The notes under the pieces were generated by a model. That model was not told the DNA's origin. It saw only the letters and a list, made by a program, of their open reading frames with translations, and made no database searches. The position numbers and the translations under genes were made by a program. DNA of 29,445 nucleotides. Origin: an uncultured Collinsella sp. (GTDB lineage Bacteria; Actinomycetota; Coriobacteriia; Coriobacteriales; Coriobacteriaceae). Of this stretch, positions 22,629 through 29,445 are shown in pieces (position 1 is the stretch's first letter; every line of letters starts with the position of its first letter). The stretch spans positions 1 through 29,445 of the forward strand of contig URUC01000015.1 in the NCBI GenBank assembly GCA_900550965.1, in the 5' to 3' direction.

Positions 22629-23795
22629 ATGTTCAGTATCAATAACACACTGAGCCGTAGGAGTTTCTTGACAGGAGCCGCGGCGCTCGGCAGCACCGTC
22701 GCGCTCGCCGGTTGTTCGTCGGGTGGCTCGGACGGCGGCTCCACCGATGACGGCAAGACCTTCAAGATCGGTGTCATCGGCCCTCTGACCGGTGCCGCGG
22801 CAACCTATGGCGTTTCGGCCGAGAAGGGTGCCAAGCTCGCCGCCAAGGATTTCTCGACCAAGGACCTCAAGCTTTCGCTTAAGTCCGAGGATGACGTCGC
22901 CGACGGCGAGAAGGCTATCAACGCCTTCAATACCCTGTGCGACTGGGGCATGCAGGCGCTTGTCGGCCCCGTTACGACCGGTGCCGCCGTCGCCGTCTCG
23001 GGCGAAATCGCCGACGACATGCTCATGGTCACGCCTTCGGCCTCGTCGCTCGATGTCACCAAGGGAAAGACCACGGTTTTCCAGGTTTGCTTCACCGATC
23101 CCACCATGGGCGCCAGCGCCGCGAAGTTCTTGGCCGAGAAGTACGCGGATGCCAAGATCGCCCTGTTCTACAACTCCGGCGATACGTATAGCTCGGGCGT
23201 TGCCGACGCTTTTGCCGAGCAGGCCAAGGCGTCCAAGCTCGACATCGTCGATACCGAGACCTTTAAGGACGACTCTTCCACAAGCTTTACCAACCAGCTC
23301 ACCAAGGCCAAGGAGGCCGGCGCCACGCTCATCTTTGCGCCGATCTACTACACGCCGGCGTCCGTTTTGCTCAAGAACGCCAAGGACATGGGCTACGACA
23401 TGACCCTCATGGGTACCGACGGCATGGACGGCCTGCTCTCTGTGGAAGGCTTCGATACCTCTCTTGCCGAGGGCGTGCTGCTCATGACCCCGTTCTCTGC
23501 TGACGATGAGAAGAACGCCGACTTCGTCAAGGCCTATAAGGACGCCTACGACGAGACGCCCAATCAGTTTGCCGCCGATGCCTATGACTGCGTCCATGCG
23601 ATTGCCGAGGCTATCGATAAAGCGGGCATCGACATTACGGCTGACGGTGCCGATATTGCCGACGACCTTGCCCACGCCATGCGCAAGATCAAGATCGAGG
23701 GCCTGACGGGCGAGCTGACGTGGAACGACAAGGGCCAGGTCGAAAAGCCCGCCACAGCCTATGTGATTCAGGACGGCAAGTACATCGCCGCCTAA
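22629..23795 (+). CDS. livJ: LivJ-type branched-chain amino acid binding lipoprotein, copy 1
   Basis: 388 aa from ATG 22629, with AAGGGGG 5 nt upstream. The N-terminus has a twin-arginine-like SRRSFLTG motif (R10-R11) and a lipobox LAGC with Cys29, so it is a lipoprotein possibly exported by the Tat route. From about residue 44 the mature part begins FKIGVIGPLTGAAATYG, the start of the type I periplasmic binding fold, with ADGEKAINAFNTL and FAPIYYTPASVLLKN later. It would capture Leu/Ile/Val or related amino acids outside the membrane and pass them to LivHM. It is followed by a closely related copy; 35 bases (23331-23365) are identical to 24790-24824, indicating a fairly recent duplication or gene conversion. 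Confidence 0.92.
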   Translation: MFSINNTLSRRSFLTGAAALGSTVALAGCSSGGSDGGSTDDGKTFKIGVIGPLTGAAATYGVSAEKGAKLAAKDFSTKDLKLSLKSEDDVADGEKAINAFNTLCDWGMQALVGPVTTGAAVAVSGEIADDMLMVTPSASSLDVTKGKTTVFQVCFTDPTMGASAAKFLAEKYADAKIALFYNSGDTYSSGVADAFAEQAKASKLDIVDTETFKDDSSTSFTNQLTKAKEAGATLIFAPIYYTPASVLLKNAKDMGYDMTLMGTDGMDGLLSVEGFDTSLAEGVLLMTPFSADDEKNADFVKAYKDAYDETPNQFAADAYDCVHAIAEAIDKAGIDITADGADIADDLAHAMRKIKIEGLTGELTWNDKGQVEKPATAYVIQDGKYIAA

Positions 23796-24066
23796 GTGCG
23801 CATAAAGCGCGACCGGTGAGGCCGTTTTATTCAGGGCAGGGACGCCTGTAACAGAACGGAAACATTACTTTCACACAATAAAGTGGCATTACTGCATAAA
23901 GTAATAGAAATACGCAGAATTATGGATAAACGAACAAATCCAAAGAAAAGTTGAAATAATCGCCACTTTCCTTAACTAAAGCGTCTAGTATTTTGCGAAC
24001 GCCGAACACGGCGAAGGATGGCCTGTCGGGTAACCGAAACCCGACGAGATTTGAGAGGAGAGCCGC
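23796..24066 (+). promoter_or_regulatory. AT-rich leader between the two binding-protein genes
   Basis: This 271-bp gap encodes nothing evident and is much more AT-rich than its surroundings between about 23850 and 23995. ATTACTTT (23864-23871) mirrors AAAGTAAT (23898-23905), with further TAAAGT/ATTACT words between. Near the gene, CGCCG-aaca-CGGCG (24000-24013) and GTCGGGT/ACCCGAC (24025-24045) form two stem-loops just before the GAGAGGAG ribosome site. A TAGTAT at 23986 is a possible -10. Likely a separate promoter and structured leader for copy 2. Confidence 0.45.
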
Positions 24067-25254
24067 ATGTCGAGCCTCACCGGTAAGTCATTGAACCCTG
24101 TTATGAATCGCAGGAGCGTTATCGCGAGCGCAGCAGGTCTGGGGGCGATGTCCATTCTAGCTGGCTGCTCCTCCAACGGCGGCGACAGCGGTTCCGCGTC
24201 GGGCGACGCTTCGTTTAAGATCGGCACCATCGGCCCGCTGACCGGCGCCAACGCGTCCTACGGCAAGTCCGTTACACAGGCTGTCGAGCTTGGCTGCAAG
24301 GATTTCTCGACTAAGGAGCTGCCGCTTGTCAGCAAGGCCGAGGACGACCAGGCGGACGGCGAGAAGGCCGTCAACGCCTTCAACACCCTGCTCGACTGGG
24401 GCATGCAGGCCCTCGTCGGTCCGACCACCACGGGTGCGTCGGTCGCCGTTGCCGCCGAGTGCGGCAACGACCCCGAGACGTTCATGATCACCCCGTCCGC
24501 GTCCTCCGAGGACGTTACCAAGGGCAAGGATTGCGTCTTCCAGGTTTGCTTTACCGACCCCAACCAAGGTGTCAACGCTGCCAAGTTCCTGGCAGAGAAG
24601 TATGCGAACGAGAAGTTCGTGCTGTTCTATAACTCCGGCGACGCCTATTCTTCGGGCATCGCAGATTCCTTTAAGGCCCAGGCCGCTAAGTCTAAGCTTG
24701 AGATTGTCGACGAGGAGACCTTTAAGGACGACTCCGCCACGAGCTTTACCAACCAGCTGACCAAGGCCAAGCAGGCAGGCGCCACCATGATCTTTGCGCC
24801 GATCTACTACACGCCGGCGTCCGTCCTGCTCAAGAACGCCAAGGACATGGGCTACGACGTCAAGATGATGGGCTGCGACGGCATGGACGGCATCCTGGGC
24901 GTTGAGGGCTTCGACACCTCTCTTGCCGAGGGTCTGCTGCTCATGACCCCGTTCTCCGCCGACGACGAGAAGAATGCCGACTTCGTCAACGCTTACAAGG
25001 ATAAGTACGGCGATACCCCCGACCAGTTTGCCGCCGACGCCTACGACGGCGTGCATGCTGTGGTCGAGGCTCTTAAGGAGGCCGGCCTGGGCGTCGACGC
25101 CGACCCCACCGAGGTTGCCGAGAAGCTTCCCGAGGCTATGCTCAAGATTACTGTTGACGGCCTGACTGGCAAGCTCTCCTGGAACGACAAGGGTCAGGTC
25201 CAGAAGGACCCGACGGCGTACGTCATTACCGACGGCAAGTACGTACAGGCCTAA
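24067..25254 (+). CDS. livJ: LivJ-type branched-chain amino acid binding lipoprotein, copy 2
   Basis: 395 aa. ATG 24067 with GGAGAG 5-6 nt upstream. A lipoprotein signal with NRRSVIAS (R15-R16) and lipobox LAGC (Cys34); the twin-arginine motif is less complete than in copy 1. The mature domain FKIGTIGPLTGANASYG onward aligns along its whole length with copy 1, with most differences in surface residues, so ligand preference could differ. Copy 2 has its own structured leader and lies directly before the permease genes, separated from livH by two hairpins. Two binding proteins for one Liv permease are known in E. coli (LivJ and LivK), but which copy corresponds to which ligand cannot be read from sequence. 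Confidence 0.92.
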   Translation: MSSLTGKSLNPVMNRRSVIASAAGLGAMSILAGCSSNGGDSGSASGDASFKIGTIGPLTGANASYGKSVTQAVELGCKDFSTKELPLVSKAEDDQADGEKAVNAFNTLLDWGMQALVGPTTTGASVAVAAECGNDPETFMITPSASSEDVTKGKDCVFQVCFTDPNQGVNAAKFLAEKYANEKFVLFYNSGDAYSSGIADSFKAQAAKSKLEIVDEETFKDDSATSFTNQLTKAKQAGATMIFAPIYYTPASVLLKNAKDMGYDVKMMGCDGMDGILGVEGFDTSLAEGLLLMTPFSADDEKNADFVNAYKDKYGDTPDQFAADAYDGVHAVVEALKEAGLGVDADPTEVAEKLPEAMLKITVDGLTGKLSWNDKGQVQKDPTAYVITDGKYVQA

Positions 25255-25286
25255 TAGGCCGCCTTACATAGAGCGGTTTTGATCCC

Positions 25287-25347
25287 AAGCAGGGGAGGTT
25301 TTGGCCTTCCCTGCTTGCTTGGTATCTAGGGACGATGTAACGTCCCT
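25287..25347 (+). promoter_or_regulatory. two stem-loops between binding-protein gene and livH
   Basis: AAGCAGGGGAGG (25287-25298) pairs with CCTTCCCTGCTT (25305-25316) with one G-U position, and AGGGACG (25328-25334) pairs with CGTCCCT (25341-25347). Neither is followed by a true T-tract. Placed after the binding-protein gene, they suit transcript stabilisation or partial termination, giving more binding protein than permease. Confidence 0.55.
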
Positions 25348-25393
25348 GTTTCATACATCAACTGGAAACCTATTCGAAAGGGGGATGTGGAAC

Positions 25394-26275
25394 ATGACGG
25401 TCTTTATCCAATACCTGGTCAACGGCCTGTCCATGGGCAGCGTCTACGCCATCATCGCGTTGGGCTACACCATGGTCTACGGTATCGCCAAGATGCTCAA
25501 CTTCGCTCACGGCGACGTCATCATGGTCGGTGCCTATGTCTCGTTCTGCGCCACGTCGTATCTCGGCCTCCCGGGCTGGGCATCTGTAATTCTCTCTTGT
25601 GTGGTCTGCACGGTTCTCGGTGTTCTCATCGAGGGTCTGGCATACAAGCCGCTGCGTCAGGCGGGCCCGCTGGCCGTTCTGATCACGGCCATCGGCGTGT
25701 CCTACTTCCTGCAGAACGCCGCGCAGCTCCTGTGGGGCGCCACGCCCAAGAACTTTACTTCGCTCGTCACCTTCCAGGTGCCGGAGTTCTTGGCCAAGTT
25801 TAACGTAAGCGCCGTCTCGCTCGTCACCATCGTCGCCTGCCTGGTTATCATGGCCGGCCTGATGTTCTTTACAGGTAAGACCAAGATGGGCAAGGCCATG
25901 CGCGCCGTGTCCGAGGACAAGGCCGCCGCTCAGCTCATGGGCATCAACGTCAACCGCACCATCTCGATGACGTTTGCCATCGGCTCTGCCCTTGCCGCCA
26001 TCGCCGGCGTGCTCCTGTGCTCCTACTCGCCGGTGTTGCAGCCCACCACGGGCGCCATGCCTGGCATCAAGGCCTTCGACGCTGCCGTTTTCGGCGGCAT
26101 CGGCTCCATCCCCGGTGCCTTTGTCGGCGGTATTCTCATCGGCATCATCGAGGCGATGGCTCAGGCTTACATTTCCACGAGCCTTGCCAACTCCATCGTC
26201 TTTGGTGTTTTGATTATCGTCCTGCTCGTCAAGCCTGCCGGCCTCTTGGGCAAGTACGTTCCCGAGAAGGTGTAG
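25394..26275 (+). CDS. livH: LivH branched-chain amino acid ABC permease
   Basis: 293 aa from ATG 25394 (MTVFIQYLVNGLSMGSVYAI), 9 nt after GGGG; upstream in-frame starts read through the hairpins and are unlikely. About eight hydrophobic helices. The region ALGYTMVYGIAKMLNFAHGD is the hallmark N-terminal motif of LivH, and the later AFDAAVFGGIGSIPGAFVGG is the conserved loop contacting the ATPase. It forms the translocation channel with LivM in the cytoplasmic membrane. Adjacent livM starts within ten bases, so the operon is tight. Confidence 0.94.
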   Translation: MTVFIQYLVNGLSMGSVYAIIALGYTMVYGIAKMLNFAHGDVIMVGAYVSFCATSYLGLPGWASVILSCVVCTVLGVLIEGLAYKPLRQAGPLAVLITAIGVSYFLQNAAQLLWGATPKNFTSLVTFQVPEFLAKFNVSAVSLVTIVACLVIMAGLMFFTGKTKMGKAMRAVSEDKAAAQLMGINVNRTISMTFAIGSALAAIAGVLLCSYSPVLQPTTGAMPGIKAFDAAVFGGIGSIPGAFVGGILIGIIEAMAQAYISTSLANSIVFGVLIIVLLVKPAGLLGKYVPEKV

Positions 26276-26284
26276 GTGAGCGTT

Positions 26285-27364
26285 ATGAAGTTCCTTAAAG
26301 ACAAGCAGACGCGTCACGACTTTGTCACGTACGCCATGTGCATCGTGGCATTCGCCATCGTGTTCTTTATGCAGTCCAACCATATGATCCCGCGCATGAT
26401 CGCCGGTCAGCTGGTTCCCATCACGGCCTACATCGTTATGGCCATCTCGCTCAACCTCGTCGTCGGTATTGCGGGCGACCTGTCGCTGGGCCATGCGGGC
26501 TTTATGAGTGTCGGTGCCTACACGGGCATCGTTACCGCCGTCGCGCTCGAGAGCGCCGTTCCGTCCGACCCGATGCGTCTGATCATCAGCATTGTGGTCG
26601 GCGCTATCGCCGCTGCCATCTTGGGCTTCCTGATTGGCATCCCGGTCCTGCGCCTGAGCGGTGACTACCTGGCCATCGTGACCCTGGCTTTTGGCGAGAT
26701 CATCAAAGAGATCGTCACCTGCCTTATCGTGGGCGTCGACTCCCGTGGCCTGCATGTGATCTTTAACATCACGGGTAACTCCACGATCGACGACCTGCAC
26801 CTGCTCGAGGACGGCACCGCCATCATCAAGGGCGCCCAGGGCGCCTCGGGCGTGTCGACGTACTCAACCTTCCTCGCCGGTGCCATCCTGGTTATGGTCG
26901 CACTCGTGATCGTGCTCAACCTGGTTCGCAGCCGTACCGGCCGTGCCATTATGGCCGTGCGCGACAACAAGATCGCTGCCGAGTCCGTGGGCATCTCTGT
27001 CACCGAGTACCGCATGATCGCCTTCGTGGTTTCCGCCGCTCTCGCCGGCGCTGCCGGAGCCCTCTTCGGCGGTAACTTCTCGCAGCTTTCCGCTACCAAG
27101 TTCGACTTCAACACGTCCATCCTCATCCTGGTGTTCGTGGTCCTGGGCGGTCTGGGCAATATGCGCGGCTCCGTCATCGCGGCGGCGTTGCTCACGGTGC
27201 TTCCCGAGCTGCTCCGTCAGTTCTCGGACTACCGCATGCTCATCTACGCCATCGTGCTGATCCTGGTCATGATCTTTACCAACAACCCGCAGCTCAAGGC
27301 GTTCTTCGCACGCATTAAGGACCGCTTTGCTTCCAAGAAGGAGGTGGCAGCCGATGCGCAGTAA
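26285..27364 (+). CDS. livM: LivM branched-chain amino acid ABC permease
   Basis: 359 aa from ATG 26285 with AGGTGA 5 nt upstream; a GTG directly after the livH stop is a weaker alternative. The protein is polytopic, with ITAYIVMAISLNLVVGIAGD, SLGHAGFMSVGAYTG and LRLSGDYLAIVTLAFGEI, the standard LivM signatures, and FVVLGGLGNMRGSVIAAALL as the ATPase-contact loop. A ~40-residue insertion around residues 155-195 is larger than in the E. coli protein. It pairs with LivH to form the membrane channel. The end overlaps livG by 11 bp. Confidence 0.94.
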   Translation: MKFLKDKQTRHDFVTYAMCIVAFAIVFFMQSNHMIPRMIAGQLVPITAYIVMAISLNLVVGIAGDLSLGHAGFMSVGAYTGIVTAVALESAVPSDPMRLIISIVVGAIAAAILGFLIGIPVLRLSGDYLAIVTLAFGEIIKEIVTCLIVGVDSRGLHVIFNITGNSTIDDLHLLEDGTAIIKGAQGASGVSTYSTFLAGAILVMVALVIVLNLVRSRTGRAIMAVRDNKIAAESVGISVTEYRMIAFVVSAALAGAAGALFGGNFSQLSATKFDFNTSILILVFVVLGGLGNMRGSVIAAALLTVLPELLRQFSDYRMLIYAIVLILVMIFTNNPQLKAFFARIKDRFASKKEVAADAQ

Positions 27365-28214
27365 ATTTGAGTTCAACAAGGGCAAGATGGTCCCGTATCC
27401 TTCTGGCGCCATCGTTCCCGACCGCGACCTGGGCCAGCGCCCGGCGCTCGAGTGCATCCACTTGGGCATTGAATTTGGCGGCCTTAAGGCAGTCGACGAC
27501 TTTAGCCTGACCATCGGTAAGACCGAGATCGCCGGTCTGATCGGTCCCAACGGTGCCGGTAAGACCACGGTCTTCAACCTGCTCACCAAGGTGTACCAGC
27601 CCACGCACGGTACCATCCTGCTCGACGGTGAGGACACCTCGGGCAAGTCGGTCTATCAGGTCAACCGCATGGGTATTGCCCGTACCTTCCAGAACATTCG
27701 CCTGTTCAACACCATGACGGTGGAGGACAACGTCAAGGTCGGTCTGCACAACCAGGAGCGCTACTCCGGCTTTGAGGGCGTGCTGCGCCTGCCGACGTAT
27801 TGGAAGCACGAGAAGGCCGCCCACGAGCGCGCCATGGAGCTGCTGTCCATTTTTGATATGGAGCACCTGGCAAACGAGCAGGCCGGCTCGCTGCCTTACG
27901 GCGCCCAGCGTCGTCTGGAGATCGTCCGCGCGCTTGCCACCAACCCCAAACTGCTGCTGCTCGACGAGCCTGCCGCCGGCATGAACCCGTCCGAGACCGC
28001 GGAGCTCATGGAGAACATCGTCAAGATCCGCGACACCTTTGGCATCGCCATTATGCTTATCGAGCATGATATGTCGCTCGTCATGAACATCTGCGAGGGC
28101 ATCTGCGTGCTCAACTTTGGTAAGGTCATCGCCAAGGGCACGGCCGAGGAGATCCAGAACAACGATGCCGTAATTGAGGCATATCTGGGCAAGCAGGATA
28201 AGGGGGAGAACTAA
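27354..28214 (+). CDS. livG: LivG ATP-binding protein
   Basis: 286 aa from ATG 27354, 9 nt after GGAGG inside the end of livM. A ~32-residue N-terminal extension (MRSKFEFNKGKMVPYPSG) precedes the ABC domain. Walker A GPNGAGKTT (64-72), signature LPYGAQRR (180-187), Walker B LLLLDEP (200-206) and switch His H238 in IEHDM are all intact. ARTFQNIRLFNTMTVEDNV is the usual Q-loop region. It hydrolyses ATP at the inner membrane face to drive LivHM, as a heterodimer with LivF. Codon use matches the rest of the window. Confidence 0.95.
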   Translation: MRSKFEFNKGKMVPYPSGAIVPDRDLGQRPALECIHLGIEFGGLKAVDDFSLTIGKTEIAGLIGPNGAGKTTVFNLLTKVYQPTHGTILLDGEDTSGKSVYQVNRMGIARTFQNIRLFNTMTVEDNVKVGLHNQERYSGFEGVLRLPTYWKHEKAAHERAMELLSIFDMEHLANEQAGSLPYGAQRRLEIVRALATNPKLLLLDEPAAGMNPSETAELMENIVKIRDTFGIAIMLIEHDMSLVMNICEGICVLNFGKVIAKGTAEEIQNNDAVIEAYLGKQDKGEN

Positions 28215-28928
28215 ATGGCAGAGCCGATGCTTTCCGTCTACAACATCAACGTCTGGTACGGCGCTATCCACGCCATCAAGGACATCTCCTTTAACGTCAA
28301 CGAGGGCGAGATCGTGGCCCTGATCGGCGCGAACGGCGCCGGTAAGTCCACGACGCTTAAAACCATCTCGGGCCTGCTGCGTTCCAAGACCGGCTCCATC
28401 AAGTTTATGGGCGAGGACATTACCCATACGCCTGCCGATAAACTGGTGGGCAAGGGCCTGGCCCAGGTTCCCGAGGGCCGTCGCGCCTTTTTGCAGATGA
28501 CGGTCGAGGAGAACCTGGAGATGGGCGCCTACACGCAGCCCAAGTCCACGGTGGCTCCGGGCCTTGAGCGCGTCTACGAGCAGTTCCCGCGCCTTAAGGA
28601 GCGCCGTCGCCAGGTCGCCGGCACCCTTTCGGGCGGCGAACAGCAGATGCTCGTTATGGGGCGCGCCCTTATGAGCAACCCCAAGCTGCTCATGCTCGAT
28701 GAGCCTTCCATGGGTCTGGCGCCGATTCTGATTGAGCAGATCTTCCAGATTGTCGAGGACCTGCACAAGGCCGGTACCACGGTGCTTCTGGTCGAGCAGA
28801 ATGCGAAAAAAGCGCTCTCCATTTCCAATAAAGCATATGTGCTTGAGACGGGCAATATCGTTCTGAGCGGTGATGCGAAAGAACTGATGAATAATGAGAG
28901 AGTGAAGAAGGCTTATCTGAGCGAATAA
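28215..28928 (+). CDS. livF: LivF ATP-binding protein, 3' end of foreign composition
   Basis: 237 aa, ATG 28215 immediately after the livG stop with GGGGAG upstream. Walker A GANGAGKST (38-46), signature LSGGEQ (138-143), Walker B LLMLDEP (159-164) and the VEQNA motif (193-197) are intact, so the chain is a plausible full-length LivF. The last 42 codons (from Asn196, base 28800) differ: by hand about half end in A or T against about one fifth in the preceding 40 codons, with AAA, AAT, GAA and AGA appearing together. The protein reads through smoothly because the join falls at a conserved motif. The likely explanation is that the 5' four-fifths come from the high-GC organism and the 3' end from a Firmicute livF. 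Confidence 0.9.
   Translation: MAEPMLSVYNINVWYGAIHAIKDISFNVNEGEIVALIGANGAGKSTTLKTISGLLRSKTGSIKFMGEDITHTPADKLVGKGLAQVPEGRRAFLQMTVEENLEMGAYTQPKSTVAPGLERVYEQFPRLKERRRQVAGTLSGGEQQMLVMGRALMSNPKLLMLDEPSMGLAPILIEQIFQIVEDLHKAGTTVLLVEQNAKKALSISNKAYVLETGNIVLSGDAKELMNNERVKKAYLSE
28780..28805. other. inferred chimeric junction inside livF
   Basis: Composition and codon use shift here from GC-rich to AT-rich within a stretch encoding the highly conserved LLVEQNA motif, where unrelated bacteria can share a nearly identical DNA word. Everything downstream (end of livF, hairpin, spoIVA) has low-GC Firmicute character. The exact base of the join cannot be fixed by eye; the range given is the last clearly GC-style codons to the first clearly AT-style ones. 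Confidence 0.65.
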
Positions 28929-28971
28929 AAATGTTCTGTGAGCCGGAGCTTTCCAAATGGGAATATTCATA

Positions 28972-29022
28972 ACCCCCTTATGGTCTGAATACATTGTATC
29001 AGCAGACCAAGGGGGTATTTTT
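28972..29022 (+). terminator. hairpin with T-tract just before spoIVA, overlapping its ribosome site
   Basis: ACCCCCTT-at-GGTCTG (28972-28987) pairs with CAGACC-AAGGGGGT (29003-29016), a 14-bp stem with a 2-nt bulge, followed by A and five T residues (29018-29022). It is positioned to end the livF transcript. The right arm AAGGGGG is also the only ribosome site for the ATG at 29023, so the folded stem would hide it; a transcript starting inside the hairpin would expose it. Confidence 0.75.
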
Positions 29023-29445
29023 ATGGATCATTTTAATGTATACAGCGATATCCAGGCGCGAACCGGCGGCGAGATCTATATTGGAGTGGTTGGTCCGGTT
29101 CGGACAGGCAAGTCAACGTTCATCAGGCGTTTTGCGGAGCTTTTGATTTTGCCGAATCTTAAGGAAGAGCATGTAAAGCAGCGGACACAAGATGAACTCC
29201 CTCAGGCAGCATCGGGAACTACGATCATGACAACAGAGCCGAAGTTTGTCCCAAAAGAAGCAGCGGATGTAAAGCTTTCAGATGACATAGAGGTGAAGAT
29301 CCGGCTGGCAGACTGTGTTGGGTTCATGGTGGATGGGGCGAATGGCCATACCGAGAATGGGCAGGAGCGGCAGGTGAAGACGCCATGGTATGACTATGAG
29401 ATACCATTTACAAAGGCAGCCGAGATCGGAACACAAAAGGTGATA
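29023..29445 (+). CDS. spoIVA: stage IV sporulation protein A, N-terminal part
   Basis: The first 141 codons are present; the gene continues past the window (the family is about 490 aa). It begins MDHFNVYSDIQARTGGEIYI and has the Walker A GPVRTGKST (24-32) with K30, the residue known to be essential for ATP hydrolysis in B. subtilis SpoIVA. It continues with QDELPQAASGTTIMTTEPKF, RLADCVGFMVDGANGH and TPWYDYEIPFTKAAEIGT, all hallmark SpoIVA segments. SpoIVA polymerises on the forespore surface as the base of the spore coat in endospore-forming Firmicutes. Actinobacteria do not form endospores, and codon use here is AT-rich (AAA, GAT, ATT), unlike the rest of the window. The gene is real, but probably belongs to a different organism, such as a Lachnospiraceae-like Firmicute. 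Confidence 0.95.
   Translation, partial: MDHFNVYSDIQARTGGEIYIGVVGPVRTGKSTFIRRFAELLILPNLKEEHVKQRTQDELPQAASGTTIMTTEPKFVPKEAADVKLSDDIEVKIRLADCVGFMVDGANGHTENGQERQVKTPWYDYEIPFTKAAEIGTQKVI

Noticed and set aside
25370..26800. 476-codon frame opposite livH and livM
   Set aside because: Asp/His/Gly-rich shadow of two clearly real permease genes, with no domain and no ribosome site.
27315..28994. 559-codon frame opposite livG and livF
   Set aside because: Antisense shadow of two intact ABC ATPases; it also runs across the composition change.
28215..29445. Horizontal transfer of a sporulation gene into the host as the main explanation
   Set aside because: No mobile element, integrase or att site is visible, and the join falls exactly at a conserved codon stretch of livF, as expected from a misassembly.

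Overview
The window is high-GC, densely packed bacterial DNA with strong third-position G/C bias. Its gene content fits an anaerobic gut actinobacterium of the class Coriobacteriia, most like Collinsella. Supporting features are an electron-bifurcating Etf/2-hydroxyacid dehydrogenase set, a long one-piece PurL carrying its own glutaminase domain, a LAxTG-type surface peptide, and paralogous Liv binding lipoproteins. The genus is an inference; no rRNA or marker gene is present. The last ~650 bases do not belong to that genome type. Inside livF, near 28,800, codon use becomes AT-rich, and downstream lies the 5' part of spoIVA, an endospore coat ATPase gene of Firmicutes. This is best read as a chimeric join, probably an assembly artefact, with real recombination the less likely alternative.

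Layout. 1-616 (-): truncated TerB_N-domain protein. 705-1421 (-): DUF554 membrane protein. 1540-4745 (-): five-gene cell-surface operon (small unknown protein, membrane-anchored protein, secreted protein, minimal LAxTG peptide, secreted Cys-rich protein). 5091-8716 (+): FAD-linked 2-hydroxyacid dehydrogenase, EtfB, and ferredoxin-fused EtfA, resembling the lactate dehydrogenase/Etf complex of acetogens. 8713-9525 (-): HD hydrolase, convergent with etfA. 9652-10657 (+): AzlC/AzlD amino-acid exporter. 10800-11822 (+): KdgT-type permease. 12004-13155 (+): membrane diguanylate cyclase. 13257-14192 (-): DMT transporter, downstream of purL (14292-18038, -) and separated from it by a strong hairpin terminator. 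18223-19785 (+): CPA2 antiporter, followed by an array of alternating inverted repeats and a terminator. 20070-20819 (-): short-chain dehydrogenase. 21034-22377 (-): homoserine dehydrogenase. 22629-28928 (+): liv branched-chain amino-acid ABC operon with two tandem binding proteins, then livH, livM, livG and livF. 29023-29445 (+): spoIVA fragment.

Shared themes. Amino-acid handling recurs: Liv import, AzlCD export and homoserine dehydrogenase. The dehydrogenase/Etf set links 2-hydroxyacid oxidation to NAD and ferredoxin pools. The non-coding DNA is rich in symmetric elements. The most striking is an array at 19801-19970: six 15-bp arms spaced exactly 31 bp apart in alternating orientation, differing only by transitions. 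No tRNA, rRNA, CRISPR array, insertion sequence or complete mobile element was seen.
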